Assembly (NCBI RefSeq): GCF_003667445.1
Contig: NZ_RCTF01000002.1
Location: 293,502 to 357,501 of the forward strand
Origin: Xanthobacter tagetidis
Lineage (GTDB): Bacteria; Pseudomonadota; Alphaproteobacteria; Rhizobiales; Xanthobacteraceae
Reading direction: 5' to 3'
DNA: 64,000 nt
Positions within the stretch are counted from its first letter, which is position 1, and each line of letters opens with the position of its first letter. Shown piece by piece: positions 26,847 to 35,798 of this stretch. The translations under genes were made by a program, and so were the position numbers. The notes under the pieces are model-generated. The model saw only the letters and a program-made list of their open reading frames with translations. It did not search any database and was not told where the DNA came from.

Positions 26847-27695
26847 ATGATGTCGCTCGTCCGCGCCGCTGGACTTTTCGCCGGCACCCTTCTTTCGGCG
26901 GTCCTCGCGTCCGGCGCGGCCAACGCCCAGATGGGCCAGGCTGCCGACTGGCAGATCAACCTCCAGGACGCGGCGACGCCCGTCATGGAGCGCATCCACG
27001 GCTTCAACGACCTGCTTCTGATCATCATCACGGCGATCGTCCTGCTGGTGCTGGTGCTGCTGGTGGTGGTGGCGCTGCGCTTCAACGAGCGCGCCAATCC
27101 GGTGCCGTCGAAGACCAGCCACAACACGCTGATCGAGGTGGCCTGGACGGTGCTTCCGGTGCTGATCCTGGTGGTGATCGCCGTGCCGTCCTTCCGCCTG
27201 CTGCACCTGCAGCTCAACATTCCGGAGGCCGACCTCACCCTGAAGGTCACAGGCCACCAGTGGTACTGGTCCTACGAGTATCCGGACAATGGCGGCTTCG
27301 GCTTCGATTCGTACATGGTGCCCACCAAGGACCTGAAGCCCGGCCAGCCGCGCCTGCTCGCCGTGGACAACGAGGTGGTGGTGCCGGTGAACAAGAACAT
27401 CCGCGTGCAGGTGACGGCGGCGGACGTGATCCATTCCTTCGCCGTGCCGTCCTTCGGCATCAAGATCGACGCCCTGCCGGGCCGCCTCAACGAGACCTGG
27501 TTCCGCGCCACCCGCGAGGGCGTCTATTACGGCCAGTGCTCAGAGCTGTGCGGCCGCGACCACGCCTTCATGCCGATTGCGGTGCGCGTGGTGAGCGAGA
27601 AGGACTTCGAGGCCTGGCTGGCCCAGGCCAAGGCCAAATTCGCCTCCGCGCCCGCCGACGGCCGGGGCATGCTCGCCTTCGCCGCGGCGCAGTGA
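26847..27695 (+). CDS. coxB: Cytochrome c oxidase subunit II
   Basis: Subunit II takes electrons from cytochrome c through its CuA centre. The 282-residue product has a signal peptide (to ANA, residue 27), two transmembrane helices (LLLIIITAIVLLVLVLLVVV and LIEVAWTVLPVLILVVIAVP), the aromatic patch GHQWYWSYEYP, and the CuA ligands HSFAVPSFG and CSELCGRDHAFM. ATG 26847 follows AAGGAG by 11 nt; the next codon is also ATG. It is the first gene of a complete oxidase and assembly cluster. The CuA site and missing extra heme domain indicate aa3-type rather than caa3. Confidence 0.96.
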   Translation: MMSLVRAAGLFAGTLLSAVLASGAANAQMGQAADWQINLQDAATPVMERIHGFNDLLLIIITAIVLLVLVLLVVVALRFNERANPVPSKTSHNTLIEVAWTVLPVLILVVIAVPSFRLLHLQLNIPEADLTLKVTGHQWYWSYEYPDNGGFGFDSYMVPTKDLKPGQPRLLAVDNEVVVPVNKNIRVQVTAADVIHSFAVPSFGIKIDALPGRLNETWFRATREGVYYGQCSELCGRDHAFMPIAVRVVSEKDFEAWLAQAKAKFASAPADGRGMLAFAAAQ

Positions 27696-27756
27696 CGAAG
27701 CGGCAGTAAGCGCGGCGCCGGCGGGGCCAGTCCCGGCCGGGCCGTCAGGAAGAACT

Positions 27757-27776
27757 GCCGGGCCTTTCGGCCCGGC
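27757..27776 (+). other. Hairpin between coxB and coxA
   Basis: GCCGGGCC-TTTC-GGCCCGGC forms a perfect 8-bp stem with a 4-nt loop in the 147-bp gap. No U-tract follows, so it is more likely an mRNA-stability or processing element than a full terminator. Confidence 0.6.
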
Positions 27777-27842
27777 CCGAAGAAGAAACGCATGCCGGGC
27801 CGTCCCGCTTGAGGCCGCGCCGGGCAACCGAGGATCAAGCGT

Positions 27843-29522
27843 ATGGCGACCGAGGCGACGTCAACCGACCACGCGAAGCGCGACCACGCGGCGGACAAGG
27901 CTCACGGCCATTCCGGCTACGGCGCGCATTCCGACGCCGCCCACGAGGCCGGCCACATCCCGACCGGCTGGCGCCGCTGGGTGTTCTCCACCAACCACAA
28001 GGACATCGGCGTGATGTACCTGCTCTTCGCCATCGTGGCGGGGATCGTGGGCGGTGCGCTCTCCATCGGCATCCGCATGGAGCTCCAGGAGCCGGGGATG
28101 CAGATCTTCTCCGATCCGCAGACCTTCAACGTGTTCACCACCGGACACGGCCTCATCATGATCTTCTTCATGGTGATGCCCGCGCTCATCGGCGGCTACG
28201 GCAACTATTTCGCCCCGCTGATGATCGGCGCGCCGGACACCGCCTTCCCGCGCATCAACAACATCGCCTTCTGGCTGCTTCCGCCGGCCTTCATCCTGGC
28301 GCTGTCCTCGCTGTTCGTGGAGGGCGCGCCCGGCTCGCTCGGCTTCGGCGGCGGCTGGACCATCTATCCCCCGCTGTCGTCCAAGATCGGCCATCCCGGC
28401 CCGGCCATGGACCTGCTGATCTTCTCGCTCCACATCGCCGGCGCGTCCTCGCTGCTCGGCGCCATCAACCTCATCACCACCATCTTCAACATGCGCGCCC
28501 CGGGCATGACGCTGCACAAGATGCCGCTGTTCGCCTGGTCGCAGCTCATCACCGGCTTCCTGCTGCTGCTGTCGCTGCCGGTCCTCGCCGGCGCCATCAC
28601 CATGCTGCTGACCGACCGCAACTTCGGCACCACCTTCTTCGACCCGGCCGGCGGCGGCGACCCGATCCTGTTCCAGCATCTGTTCTGGTTCTTCGGGCAC
28701 CCCGAGGTGTACATCCTGATCCTGCCCGGCTTCGGGCTGATCTCCCACATCGTGTCCACCTTCTCGCGCAAGCCCGTGTTCGGCTATCTCGGCATGGCCT
28801 ACGCCATGGTCGCCATCGGCGTGGTGGGCTTCGTCGTGTGGGCGCACCACATGTACACGGTCGGCCTGTCCACCGGCACGCAGTCCTACTTCGTGGCCGC
28901 GACCATGATCATCGCCGTGCCCACGGGCGTGAAGATCTTCTCGTGGATCGCCACCATGTGGGGCGGCTCCATCCAGTTCCGCACGCCCATGCTGTGGGCC
29001 ATCGGCTTCATCTTCCTGTTCACGGTCGGCGGCGTGACCGGCGTCGTGCTCTCGAACGCGGGCATCGACCGCTCGCTGCACGACACCTATTACGTGGTGG
29101 CGCACTTCCACTACGTGCTCTCGCTCGGCGCCGTGTTCGCCATCTTCGCGGGCTGGTACTACTGGTTCCCGAAGATGTTCGGCTACATGATCCCCGAGTT
29201 CTGGGGCAAGCTGCACTTCTGGGTCACCTTCATCGGCGTGAACCTGATCTTCTTCCCGCAGCACTTCCTCGGCCTCGCCGGCATGCCGCGCCGCTATGCG
29301 GACTATCCGGACGCCTATGCCCACTGGAACTTCATCTCCTCCATCGGCTCGTACATTTCGGGCGTGGCGGTGCTGATCTTCCTCACCGGCACGGCCATCG
29401 CCTTCATCCGCAAGGAGAAGGCCGCCGCGAACCCGTGGGGCGAGGGGGCGACCACCCTGGAATGGACGCTGCCGTCGCCGCCGCCCTACCACCAGTTCGA
29501 GGTGCTGCCGCGCATCAAGTGA
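27843..29522 (+). CDS. coxA: Cytochrome c oxidase subunit I
   Basis: The 559-residue catalytic subunit carries low-spin heme a and the heme a3-CuB site. It has about 12 membrane helices and the invariant [20 protein letters not shown] (heme ligand), [17 protein letters not shown] (CuB His cross-linked to Tyr), WAHHMYTVG (CuB His pair) and [14 protein letters not shown] (heme ligands). The N-terminal ~40 residues are His/Asp/Ala-rich and cytoplasmic. It lies between coxB and ctaB. K- and D-channel residues look canonical for an A-type oxidase. Confidence 0.97.
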   Translation: MATEATSTDHAKRDHAADKAHGHSGYGAHSDAAHEAGHIPTGWRRWVFSTNHKDIGVMYLLFAIVAGIVGGALSIGIRMELQEPGMQIFSDPQTFNVFTTGHGLIMIFFMVMPALIGGYGNYFAPLMIGAPDTAFPRINNIAFWLLPPAFILALSSLFVEGAPGSLGFGGGWTIYPPLSSKIGHPGPAMDLLIFSLHIAGASSLLGAINLITTIFNMRAPGMTLHKMPLFAWSQLITGFLLLLSLPVLAGAITMLLTDRNFGTTFFDPAGGGDPILFQHLFWFFGHPEVYILILPGFGLISHIVSTFSRKPVFGYLGMAYAMVAIGVVGFVVWAHHMYTVGLSTGTQSYFVAATMIIAVPTGVKIFSWIATMWGGSIQFRTPMLWAIGFIFLFTVGGVTGVVLSNAGIDRSLHDTYYVVAHFHYVLSLGAVFAIFAGWYYWFPKMFGYMIPEFWGKLHFWVTFIGVNLIFFPQHFLGLAGMPRRYADYPDAYAHWNFISSIGSYISGVAVLIFLTGTAIAFIRKEKAAANPWGEGATTLEWTLPSPPPYHQFEVLPRIK

Positions 29523-29582
29523 GCGGCGCCGCGCCCGCCGCAGCGCGGGCGCGGGGATCGAAGCGGGGCTCAGGGCCCCATC

Positions 29583-29611
29583 GAAAGGGCGCCGGGCGAC
29601 CGGCGCCTTTC
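29583..29611 (+). other. Hairpin between coxA and ctaB
   Basis: GAAAGGGCGCCGG and CCGGCGCCTTTC pair as a 12-bp stem with one bulged G and a 4-nt loop (GCGA). It resembles the hairpin after coxB and may adjust expression between structural subunits and assembly factors. Confidence 0.55.
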
Positions 29612-29707
29612 GGGTCCGCCGGAGGCCCGTCGCCGGCCCGCCGGCTGGGTGCATCCGGTCCGGATCGCGGATTGGAAGCAGCGCGTGACAAGCAGTGAGT
29701 GAAGCGG

Positions 29708-30682
29708 ATGAGTGACGTGAGCGTGAGCCTTTCCAAGACCGATGCCGCGGGGCGTGCGCCGCAGGCGGCGGAGGGGCTCGCCGGTCCGGCCGACTTCATC
29801 GAGCTGCTGAAGCCGCGGGTGATGTCGCTGGTCATCTTCACCGCTCTGGTGGGCCTCGTGCGCGCGCCGGGCGACATGCACCCGGTGCTCGCCTTCACCG
29901 CGCTCCTGTGCATCGCGGTGGGCGCCGGCGCCTCGGGCGCGCTGAACATGTGGTGGGACCGGGACATCGACGCCATCATGACGCGCACCGCGCGCCGGCC
30001 GATCCCCACCGGCCGGGTCTCCGCCGAGGAGACGCTCGCCTTCGGCCTGACCCTCGCCGCCTTCTCGGTGGTGGTGCTGGGCCTGCTGGTCAACGAACTC
30101 GCCGGCGCGCTGCTCGCCTTCACCATCTTCTTCTACGTCGTCATCTATTCCATGTGGCTGAAGCGCTCGACGCCGCAGAACATCGTCATCGGCGGCGCCG
30201 CCGGCGCGTTCCCGCCCCTGGTCGCCTGGGCCGCCGCCACCGGCACGGTGAGCCTGGAGCCGGTGCTGCTGTTCTCCATCATCTTCTTCTGGACGCCGCC
30301 GCATTTCTGGGCGCTGGCGCTCTACCGGGCCGACGACTACGCCCGTGCCGGCGTGCCCATGCTGCCGGTCACAGCCGGCCCCGACGAGACGCGCCGGCAG
30401 ATCCTGCTCTACACGCTGTTCCTGGTGCCGCTCGCCATCAGCCCGGCGGTGCTCGGCCTTGCCGGCATCGTCTATGGCGTGGTCGCCACCGCCTGCGGCG
30501 CCGTGCTGCTGCATCTCGCCGTGCGCGTCTATCGCCGCCGCGAGGGCGCCGCCGCGGTGTCGGCCGCGAAAGCCATGTTCGGCTTCTCGATCCTTTATCT
30601 CTTCCTCCTGTTCGCGACGTTGCTGGGCGAGGCGCTGGTGACGCGCGTCCTGCCGGCCGTCACGGGTCTCGGCGCAGCATGA
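29708..30682 (+). CDS. ctaB: Protoheme IX farnesyltransferase (heme O synthase)
   Basis: CtaB adds a farnesyl group to heme b, making heme O, the precursor of heme A for subunit I. The 324-residue UbiA-family protein shows the prenyl-diphosphate motif [15 protein letters not shown] followed by RRPIPTG, the second motif [15 protein letters not shown], and about nine membrane helices. ATG 29708 is preferred over GTG 29699 for its internal position after a purine-rich GAAGCGG, but either is possible. Its stop overlaps the coxF start (ATGA). Confidence 0.94.
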   Translation: MSDVSVSLSKTDAAGRAPQAAEGLAGPADFIELLKPRVMSLVIFTALVGLVRAPGDMHPVLAFTALLCIAVGAGASGALNMWWDRDIDAIMTRTARRPIPTGRVSAEETLAFGLTLAAFSVVVLGLLVNELAGALLAFTIFFYVVIYSMWLKRSTPQNIVIGGAAGAFPPLVAWAAATGTVSLEPVLLFSIIFFWTPPHFWALALYRADDYARAGVPMLPVTAGPDETRRQILLYTLFLVPLAISPAVLGLAGIVYGVVATACGAVLLHLAVRVYRRREGAAAVSAAKAMFGFSILYLFLLFATLLGEALVTRVLPAVTGLGAA

Positions 30683-30876
30683 GCGGGAACATGACGCCGC
30701 TGCCGCCGGAGAAGCCGGCGGAGGACGAAGAGGGTGTGGTTCTGACGCCGGAGCAGCTCCGGCGGCGGCGGGCGCGCAACATCGCCATCGCCACCGTCCT
30801 GGGGTGCCTGGCGATCCTGTTCTACGTGGTGACGATCGTGAAGCTCGGTCCCAACGTGCTCAACCGCCCGCTCTGA
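30679..30876 (+). CDS. CoxF-type small membrane protein of the oxidase cluster
   Basis: This 65-residue protein has a charged cytoplasmic N-terminus ([27 protein letters not shown]) and a single membrane helix ([20 protein letters not shown]), ending [11 protein letters not shown]. Alphaproteobacterial cox clusters carry a similar small protein, often called CoxF, between ctaB and ctaG. The start overlaps the ctaB stop by 4 nt. Its role in assembly is not well defined. Confidence 0.85.
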   Translation: MSGNMTPLPPEKPAEDEEGVVLTPEQLRRRRARNIAIATVLGCLAILFYVVTIVKLGPNVLNRPL

Positions 30877-30967
30877 CGGGGGAGGCGCATCACCCGGCGG
30901 GGGCCGGGCGGGACGGGGACGAGGTGCGGGATGGAACGGGGCCGAGGGCTGGAGAGAAGAGACGAAG

Positions 30968-31603
30968 GTGGACGCTGAGACGCACCAGACCGCAGGACAG
31001 GCGCAGGCGCGCGGGCCCAAGGGCCGGCACCGCCTGATCGCGCTCGCCTGCCTCGGCTTCATCGCGGCCATGGTGGGCGTGACCTACGCCTCGGTGCCGC
31101 TCTACGCCATGTTCTGCTCGCTGACCGGCTTCGGCGGCGCGACCCGCGTCGCCTCCGGCGGCCCGCTGCCGGCCGCCATCGACCGCACCCTGGACATCCG
31201 CTTCGACGCCAACGTGGCGCCCGGCCTGCCTTGGGCGTTCCGCCCGGTTCAGCGCGGCATGAGCGTGAAGATCGGCGAGACCTCGCTTGCCCATTACGAG
31301 GCCGACAACACGGCCAGCGCCGAGACCCGCGGCAACGCTACCTACAACGTCACGCCGGCCCAGGCGGGCGCCTATTTCGTCAAGCTCCAGTGCTTCTGCT
31401 TCGAGGAGCAGGTGCTCTCCGCCGGCGAGCGGCTGGACATGCCGGTGGTGTTCTACATCGACCCGGCGATCCTGGACGATCCGGACCTCAAGGGCCTGAA
31501 GACCATCACGCTGTCCTACACCTTCTTCCCCTCCAAGGCGCCGGCCAAGCCGGTGGCGCGGGTCGAGGGAATCGGCGAGGCGAAGGGCGGCAAGCCACTC
31601 TAG
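30968..31603 (+). CDS. ctaG: Cytochrome c oxidase assembly protein CtaG (Cox11)
   Basis: Cox11 delivers Cu(I) to the CuB site of subunit I. The 211-residue protein has one N-terminal helix (LIALACLGFIAAMVGVTYASV), then a periplasmic beta domain with the copper motif KLQCFCFEEQ and the conserved MPVVFYIDPAI and ITLSYTFFPSK. It starts at GTG 30968 after GAGAAGAGACGAAG. It lies between coxF and coxC, the usual place in this group. Confidence 0.95.
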   Translation: MDAETHQTAGQAQARGPKGRHRLIALACLGFIAAMVGVTYASVPLYAMFCSLTGFGGATRVASGGPLPAAIDRTLDIRFDANVAPGLPWAFRPVQRGMSVKIGETSLAHYEADNTASAETRGNATYNVTPAQAGAYFVKLQCFCFEEQVLSAGERLDMPVVFYIDPAILDDPDLKGLKTITLSYTFFPSKAPAKPVARVEGIGEAKGGKPL

Positions 31604-31691
31604 GCAACGACATCCGCCGCGTCGCGCGGCAGCTTTAACGGGAGCCGCGCCGCACGGCCGGTTCCGATGAGATCGGGGAAGGGAGGCCGCC

Positions 31692-32525
31692 ATGGCCGAG
31701 GCACACGTCAAGCAGCACGACTACCATGTGGTGGACCCGAGCCCGTGGCCGATCATCGGCTCGGTCGCGGCGCTCATCGCCACGTCCGGCGGCGTGATCT
31801 GGATGCACGGCGGCACCAGCCTCATCGCCATCGTCGGCATCCTCGGCATCATGTACACGATGTTCGGCTGGTGGCGGGACGTGATCCGCGAGAGCCGCGC
31901 CGGCTTCCACACGCCGGTGGTGGTGCTGGGCCTGCGCTACGGCGTGATCCTGTTCATCGCCTCCGAGGTGATGTTCTTCGTCGCCTGGTTCTGGGCCTTC
32001 TTCGACGCCTCCCTGTTCGTCGGCGAGGCCATCAACTTCCAGCGCATGGAGTTCACCGGCGGCCACTGGCCGCCCACCGGCATCGAGGCGTTCGATCCCT
32101 GGCACCTGCCGCTGCTCAACACGCTGATCCTGCTCACCTCCGGCACCACCGTGACCTGGGCGCACCACGCCATCGTCCACGGCGACCGGCAGGGCCTGAA
32201 GTACGGCCTGTGGTGCACGGTCGCGCTCGGCTTCTTCTTCTCGCTGATGCAGGCCTACGAGTATTCGCACGCCCATTTCGGCTTCTCGGGCAACATCTAT
32301 GGCGCCACCTTCTTCATGTCGACGGGCTTCCACGGCTTCCACGTGATCGTCGGCACGATCTTCCTCGCGGTCTGCCTGCTGCGCGCCTATGTGGGCGACT
32401 TCACGCCCAAGAAGCACTTCGGCTTCGAGGCGGCGGCCTGGTACTGGCACTTCGTGGACGTGGTGTGGCTGTTCCTGTTCACCTTCGTCTATGTCTGGGC
32501 GTCGGCCGGCTCGGCCACGCACTGA
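31692..32525 (+). CDS. coxC: Cytochrome c oxidase subunit III
   Basis: The 277-residue seven-helix subunit stabilises subunit I and helps proton uptake. Characteristic stretches are KQHDYHVVDPSPWPI at the start, FIASEVMFFVAWFWAFFDAS, GTTVTWAHHAIVHG, GFHGFHVIVGTIFLAVCL and FEAAAWYWHFVDVVWLFLF. It follows ctaG by 88 bp and precedes a DUF983 gene. Length and motifs are typical of mitochondrial-like aa3 oxidases. Confidence 0.96.
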   Translation: MAEAHVKQHDYHVVDPSPWPIIGSVAALIATSGGVIWMHGGTSLIAIVGILGIMYTMFGWWRDVIRESRAGFHTPVVVLGLRYGVILFIASEVMFFVAWFWAFFDASLFVGEAINFQRMEFTGGHWPPTGIEAFDPWHLPLLNTLILLTSGTTVTWAHHAIVHGDRQGLKYGLWCTVALGFFFSLMQAYEYSHAHFGFSGNIYGATFFMSTGFHGFHVIVGTIFLAVCLLRAYVGDFTPKKHFGFEAAAWYWHFVDVVWLFLFTFVYVWASAGSATH

Positions 32526-32577
32526 TGGGCACGCTGGCGCAGGGCGCCGCGGCGGCGCCGCGGCACGGGCAGGCGTG

Positions 32578-32955
32578 ATGGCGGGCGAACCCTATCGCGC
32601 GCCGGTTTCGCCCGTCGCCGCGGGCCTCGGCTGCCGCTGCCCCCGCTGCGGCCGGGGCAAGCTCTTCAAGGGCTTCCTCGACCTCGCGCCCAAATGCGAC
32701 GCCTGCGGCCTCGATTATGCCTTCGCCGATGCGGGGGACGGGCCGGCGGTGTTCGTCGTCCTCATCGCCGGCGCCATCGTGGTCAGCCTCGCGCTCTGGG
32801 TGGAGATCGCCTACGAGCCGCCCTTGTGGGTGCATGCGCTGCTCTGGCTGCCGGTGATCCTCATCGTCAGCCTCGGCATGCTGCGGCCGCTGAAGGCGCT
32901 CATGGTGGCGCTGCAATACCGCAACAAGGCGGCCGAGGGCCGGCTCGACCGGTGA
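32578..32955 (+). CDS. DUF983 family membrane protein
   Basis: This 125-residue protein has a zinc-ribbon-like start (CRCPRCGRGKLFKGFLDLAPKC, then CDACG) and two membrane helices (VFVVLIAGAIVVSLALWV and ALLWLPVILIVSLGMLRPL). DUF983 proteins recur between coxC and surf1 in alphaproteobacteria, so a part in oxidase assembly or regulation is likely but not shown. ATG 32578 is used; GTG 32575 is adjacent. The next gene starts 67 bp later. Confidence 0.87.
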   Translation: MAGEPYRAPVSPVAAGLGCRCPRCGRGKLFKGFLDLAPKCDACGLDYAFADAGDGPAVFVVLIAGAIVVSLALWVEIAYEPPLWVHALLWLPVILIVSLGMLRPLKALMVALQYRNKAAEGRLDR

Positions 32956-33022
32956 GCCGGCCCCTGAGCGCGCCGGCCGGCGCGTCCCCGGGCGGCCGGC
33001 CGCGGCCCGGAGCCTGACCGCC

Positions 33023-33769
33023 ATGCGGCGCTCGCCTCTGATCGCCTCGCTGTTCGCGCTCGGCGCCTTCGCCATCCTGGTGGGCCTCGGCACCTGGCAG
33101 CTGGAGCGGCTCGCCTGGAAGCGCGATTTGCTCGCCACCATCGCCGCCCGCGCCTCCGCCCCGGCCGCGCCGCTGCCGCCCGCCGCCGACTGGCCTGCGC
33201 TCGACCGCGCCCGCGACGAATACCGCCATGTCGCCCTCCGCGGCACCTACGATCATGCCAAGGAGGCGCTGGTCTACGGCGTCGCCGGCGAGGATCTCGG
33301 CGCCCTCAAGGGCAGCGCGGGCTATTTCGTCTTCACCCCGCTGATCCGCACCGACGGGCCGCCCGTGCTGGTCAATCGCGGCTTCGTGCCGCTGGAGCGC
33401 CGGGACGCCGCGACCCGCGCCGAGGGGCAGGTGGCGGGTGAGCGGCAGGTCTCCGGCCTGCTGCGGTTTCCGGAAGAGACGAGCTTCTTCGTGCCCGCCA
33501 ACGACCCCGCCCGCGACGCCTTCTATCGCCGCGACCCGGCGGAGATCGCCGCCGCGCGCGGGCTTCAGGGCGCGCCGGGCTTCTATGTGGAGCTCGACCG
33601 GGGCGCGGCGCCCGGCGGCCTGCCGGTAAGCGCGGGCGCCAAGGCGGACCTGCCGAACCGCCACCTGGAATATGCCCTGACCTGGTACGGCCTCGCCGCG
33701 ACCCTCGCCGGCGTCGCCGCCGCCGTGGCGTGGACGCGCCGGCGCGCCGCGCGCCCGCCGCGCGCCTGA
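33023..33769 (+). CDS. SURF1 family cytochrome oxidase assembly protein
   Basis: SURF1 helps insert heme a into subunit I. The 248-residue protein has the family layout: an N-terminal helix with GLGTWQLERLAWKRDL, a periplasmic domain with GYFVFTPLIRTDGPPVLVNRGFVP, and a C-terminal helix following the conserved LPNRHLEYALTWYGLA. It ends the cox cluster. The following 217-bp gap holds a small tandem repeat and no gene. Confidence 0.94.
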   Translation: MRRSPLIASLFALGAFAILVGLGTWQLERLAWKRDLLATIAARASAPAAPLPPAADWPALDRARDEYRHVALRGTYDHAKEALVYGVAGEDLGALKGSAGYFVFTPLIRTDGPPVLVNRGFVPLERRDAATRAEGQVAGERQVSGLLRFPEETSFFVPANDPARDAFYRRDPAEIAAARGLQGAPGFYVELDRGAAPGGLPVSAGAKADLPNRHLEYALTWYGLAATLAGVAAAVAWTRRRAARPPRA

Positions 33770-33930
33770 CGCAGCGGCATGTCGAAGGGCGCTCGGGCCA
33801 TCCGGGGCGCCGATGTGCGCGCCGCGCATGGCGCCTGCGTCCGAAAGCGGGAGCGCGGCCCTCCGGCAAGCTGCTAGATTGGCATCCGCACCGCGCCCCG
33901 GGGCTGGCGCGGGCCTCATCCTTGCATCGT

Positions 33931-33966
33931 TACGGGCAAGGCTGCGGGCAACGCTACGGGCAAGGC
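33931..33966. repeat. Three 12-bp tandem repeats upstream of an FAD oxidoreductase gene
   Basis: TACGGGCAAGGC, TGCGGGCAACGC and TACGGGCAAGGC are directly adjacent and end 20 bp before the ATG at 33987. They may be a slippage tract or a set of half-sites for a regulator. Confidence 0.7.
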
Positions 33967-33986
33967 GGCTTCGGGAGTGGGGTGTC

Positions 33987-35252
33987 ATGGCGTGGACCGA
34001 CGTGGTGGTTCTCGGGGCGGGCGTGGTCGGCGTCAGCGTGGCGCTTCACCTGCGGGCGCACGGGCTCTCGGTGGCGCTGCTCGACCGCGGATCGCCGGGC
34101 GAGGGCACCTCGTTCGGCAATGCCGGCGTGATCGAGGGCAGCGCGCTCCTGCCGGTGGGCTTCCCGCGCGACATCCCGGTGCTGCTGCGCCATGCGCTCA
34201 AGCTCTCGTCCGAGAGCAACTACCAGCTCGCCGCTCTGCCGGGCCTCGCGCCCTGGATCCTGTCCTATTTCAACGCCTCCAGCGCCAGGGGCCTCGCGGC
34301 GACCGCGCGCGACCTGCGCCCGCTGCTCGACGTGGCGCGCGCCGAGCACCACGCGCTCGCCGGCCCCGCCGGCGCTATGGGGCTGCTGTCGCCCACCGGC
34401 TGGGTGAAGCTCTACCGGACGGCGCGGCAGTTCGCGAAGACCGCGACCGAGCGCGCGCTCGCCGACGAACTGAAGGTCGCCTATTCGGTGCTCGACACCG
34501 AGGCGGCCTGCGCGCTGGAGCCGGCCCTGCGGCCGGTGTTCGAGGCCGCCATCCACTGGCACGATTGCGACAATTGCTCCGATCCCGGCGGCCTGGTGAA
34601 GGCCTATGCCGCCCTGCTGGAGCAGCGCGGCGGCCTGCTGCTCCAGGGCGATGCCCGCACCCTGCGCCGCCAGAGCGGCGGCTGGCGGGTGGAGACCGCC
34701 TCCGGCCCGGTGGACGCGGAAGAGGCAGTGGTGTGCCTCGGCCCCTGGTCGCTGGAGGTGCTGCGCCCGCTCGGCCTGCCGCTGCCGCTGGCGCCGAAGC
34801 GCGGCTATCACGTGCACCTCGCGCCCGAAGGCGGCATGACGCTCGGCCGGGCGCTGGTGGACGTGGCCTATGGCTACGCGCTCCAGAACACCCGCTACGG
34901 CATCCGCCTGACCACGGGCGTGGAGTTCGCCGGGCTCGAAGCGCGGTCGAGCCCGGTGCAGATCCATCGTGACGTGCCCCATGCGCGCGAGCTGCTGCCG
35001 CTCGGCGCCGTTCGCGAGGCCGAGCCTTGGCTGGGGCGCCGGCCGGCCTTCCCAGATTCCAAGCCGGTGATCGGCCCGGCGCCGGGCATCGGCGGGCTGC
35101 ATCTCGCCTTCGGCCACGGCCATTGGGGCCTGACGCTGGGCCCCGTCACCGGCCGCCTGCTGGCGGAGATGATGACCGGGGCGACGCCCTTCATCGATCC
35201 GGCGCCCTTCGCGCCCGGCCGCTTCGGCCTGCGCGCGGCGCAGCGGATCTAG
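33987..35252 (+). CDS. DadA-like FAD-dependent amino acid dehydrogenase/oxidase
   Basis: This 421-residue DAO-family protein starts with the FAD motif VVVLGAGVVGVSVALHLRAHG, then GEGTSFGNAGVIEGS, the DadA-like equivalent of the flavin-covering loop. The C-terminal substrate and FAD region includes RRPAFPDSKPVIGPAPGIGG and FGHGHWGLTLGPVTGRL. Relatives oxidise D-amino acids and pass electrons to the respiratory chain. It is a single gene; its stop nearly touches the convergent gene at 35268. The substrate is not predictable. Confidence 0.85.
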   Translation: MAWTDVVVLGAGVVGVSVALHLRAHGLSVALLDRGSPGEGTSFGNAGVIEGSALLPVGFPRDIPVLLRHALKLSSESNYQLAALPGLAPWILSYFNASSARGLAATARDLRPLLDVARAEHHALAGPAGAMGLLSPTGWVKLYRTARQFAKTATERALADELKVAYSVLDTEAACALEPALRPVFEAAIHWHDCDNCSDPGGLVKAYAALLEQRGGLLLQGDARTLRRQSGGWRVETASGPVDAEEAVVCLGPWSLEVLRPLGLPLPLAPKRGYHVHLAPEGGMTLGRALVDVAYGYALQNTRYGIRLTTGVEFAGLEARSSPVQIHRDVPHARELLPLGAVREAEPWLGRRPAFPDSKPVIGPAPGIGGLHLAFGHGHWGLTLGPVTGRLLAEMMTGATPFIDPAPFAPGRFGLRAAQRI

Positions 35253-35267
35253 CTCAGCGCATTCCGC

Positions 35268-35780
35268 TCAGCGCACGTAATATTCCTGCGGGCGCCGGCC
35301 CTCGGCGAAATAGCCGAACACGGCGGCCGCGGTGGCGGCCTGGAGCAGCAGGTTGGGGAACAGGGCGGCGAAGTCCATGGTGTCCACCGCGCCCTGCTGG
35401 AGCACCGAGCGGATCGAGAACTGGGCGTAGGCCGAGACCACGACCCACGCCACCATCAGCCACGGCACCGCGGTGAGCGCGTGGCGCGAGCGCGCCACCG
35501 TCAGCAGCACCATGGCGAGCGCCCACACGAACAGCACCGCCTGCGGCAGCAGGCCGAGGCGCAGCAGCTCGGCGGACAGGCCCGGCCCGCGCAGGCCGTC
35601 CATCAGCAGGGAGGCTGCGCCCTCGACGCCCACATTGGCGATCACCGAGAACATCAGCGCCAGCGGCACGGCGGTGATGCCGCAGGCGCACCAGAAGATC
35701 ACCGCGAGTGCGCCGCCGAGGCGCCGCGCGCGCGGCTCGCTCGATGCGGCGCGCGGGGCTAAGGGGGGAAGGTGGGTCAT
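35268..35780 (-). CDS. Hypothetical membrane protein with about four helices
   Basis: This 170-residue protein has a short basic N-terminus and four hydrophobic stretches (LAVIFWCACGITAVPLALMF, LLPQAVLFVWALAMVLLTVA, ALTAVPWLMVAWVVVSAYA, LFPNLLLQAATAAAVFGYFA), ending EGRRPQEYYVR. I do not recognise the family with confidence; it has the look of a DUF2569-like protein. It lies 18 bp after the P1 peptidase gene on the same strand, so co-transcription is likely. Confidence 0.75.
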   Translation of the reverse strand: MTHLPPLAPRAASSEPRARRLGGALAVIFWCACGITAVPLALMFSVIANVGVEGAASLLMDGLRGPGLSAELLRLGLLPQAVLFVWALAMVLLTVARSRHALTAVPWLMVAWVVVSAYAQFSIRSVLQQGAVDTMDFAALFPNLLLQAATAAAVFGYFAEGRRPQEYYVR

Positions 35781-35798
35781 GGAGGGCTCCGGTGGGGG

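Noticed and set aside
33931..33966. Short repeats as a CRISPR remnant
   Set aside because: The units are only 12 bp, directly adjacent and without spacers or cas genes.
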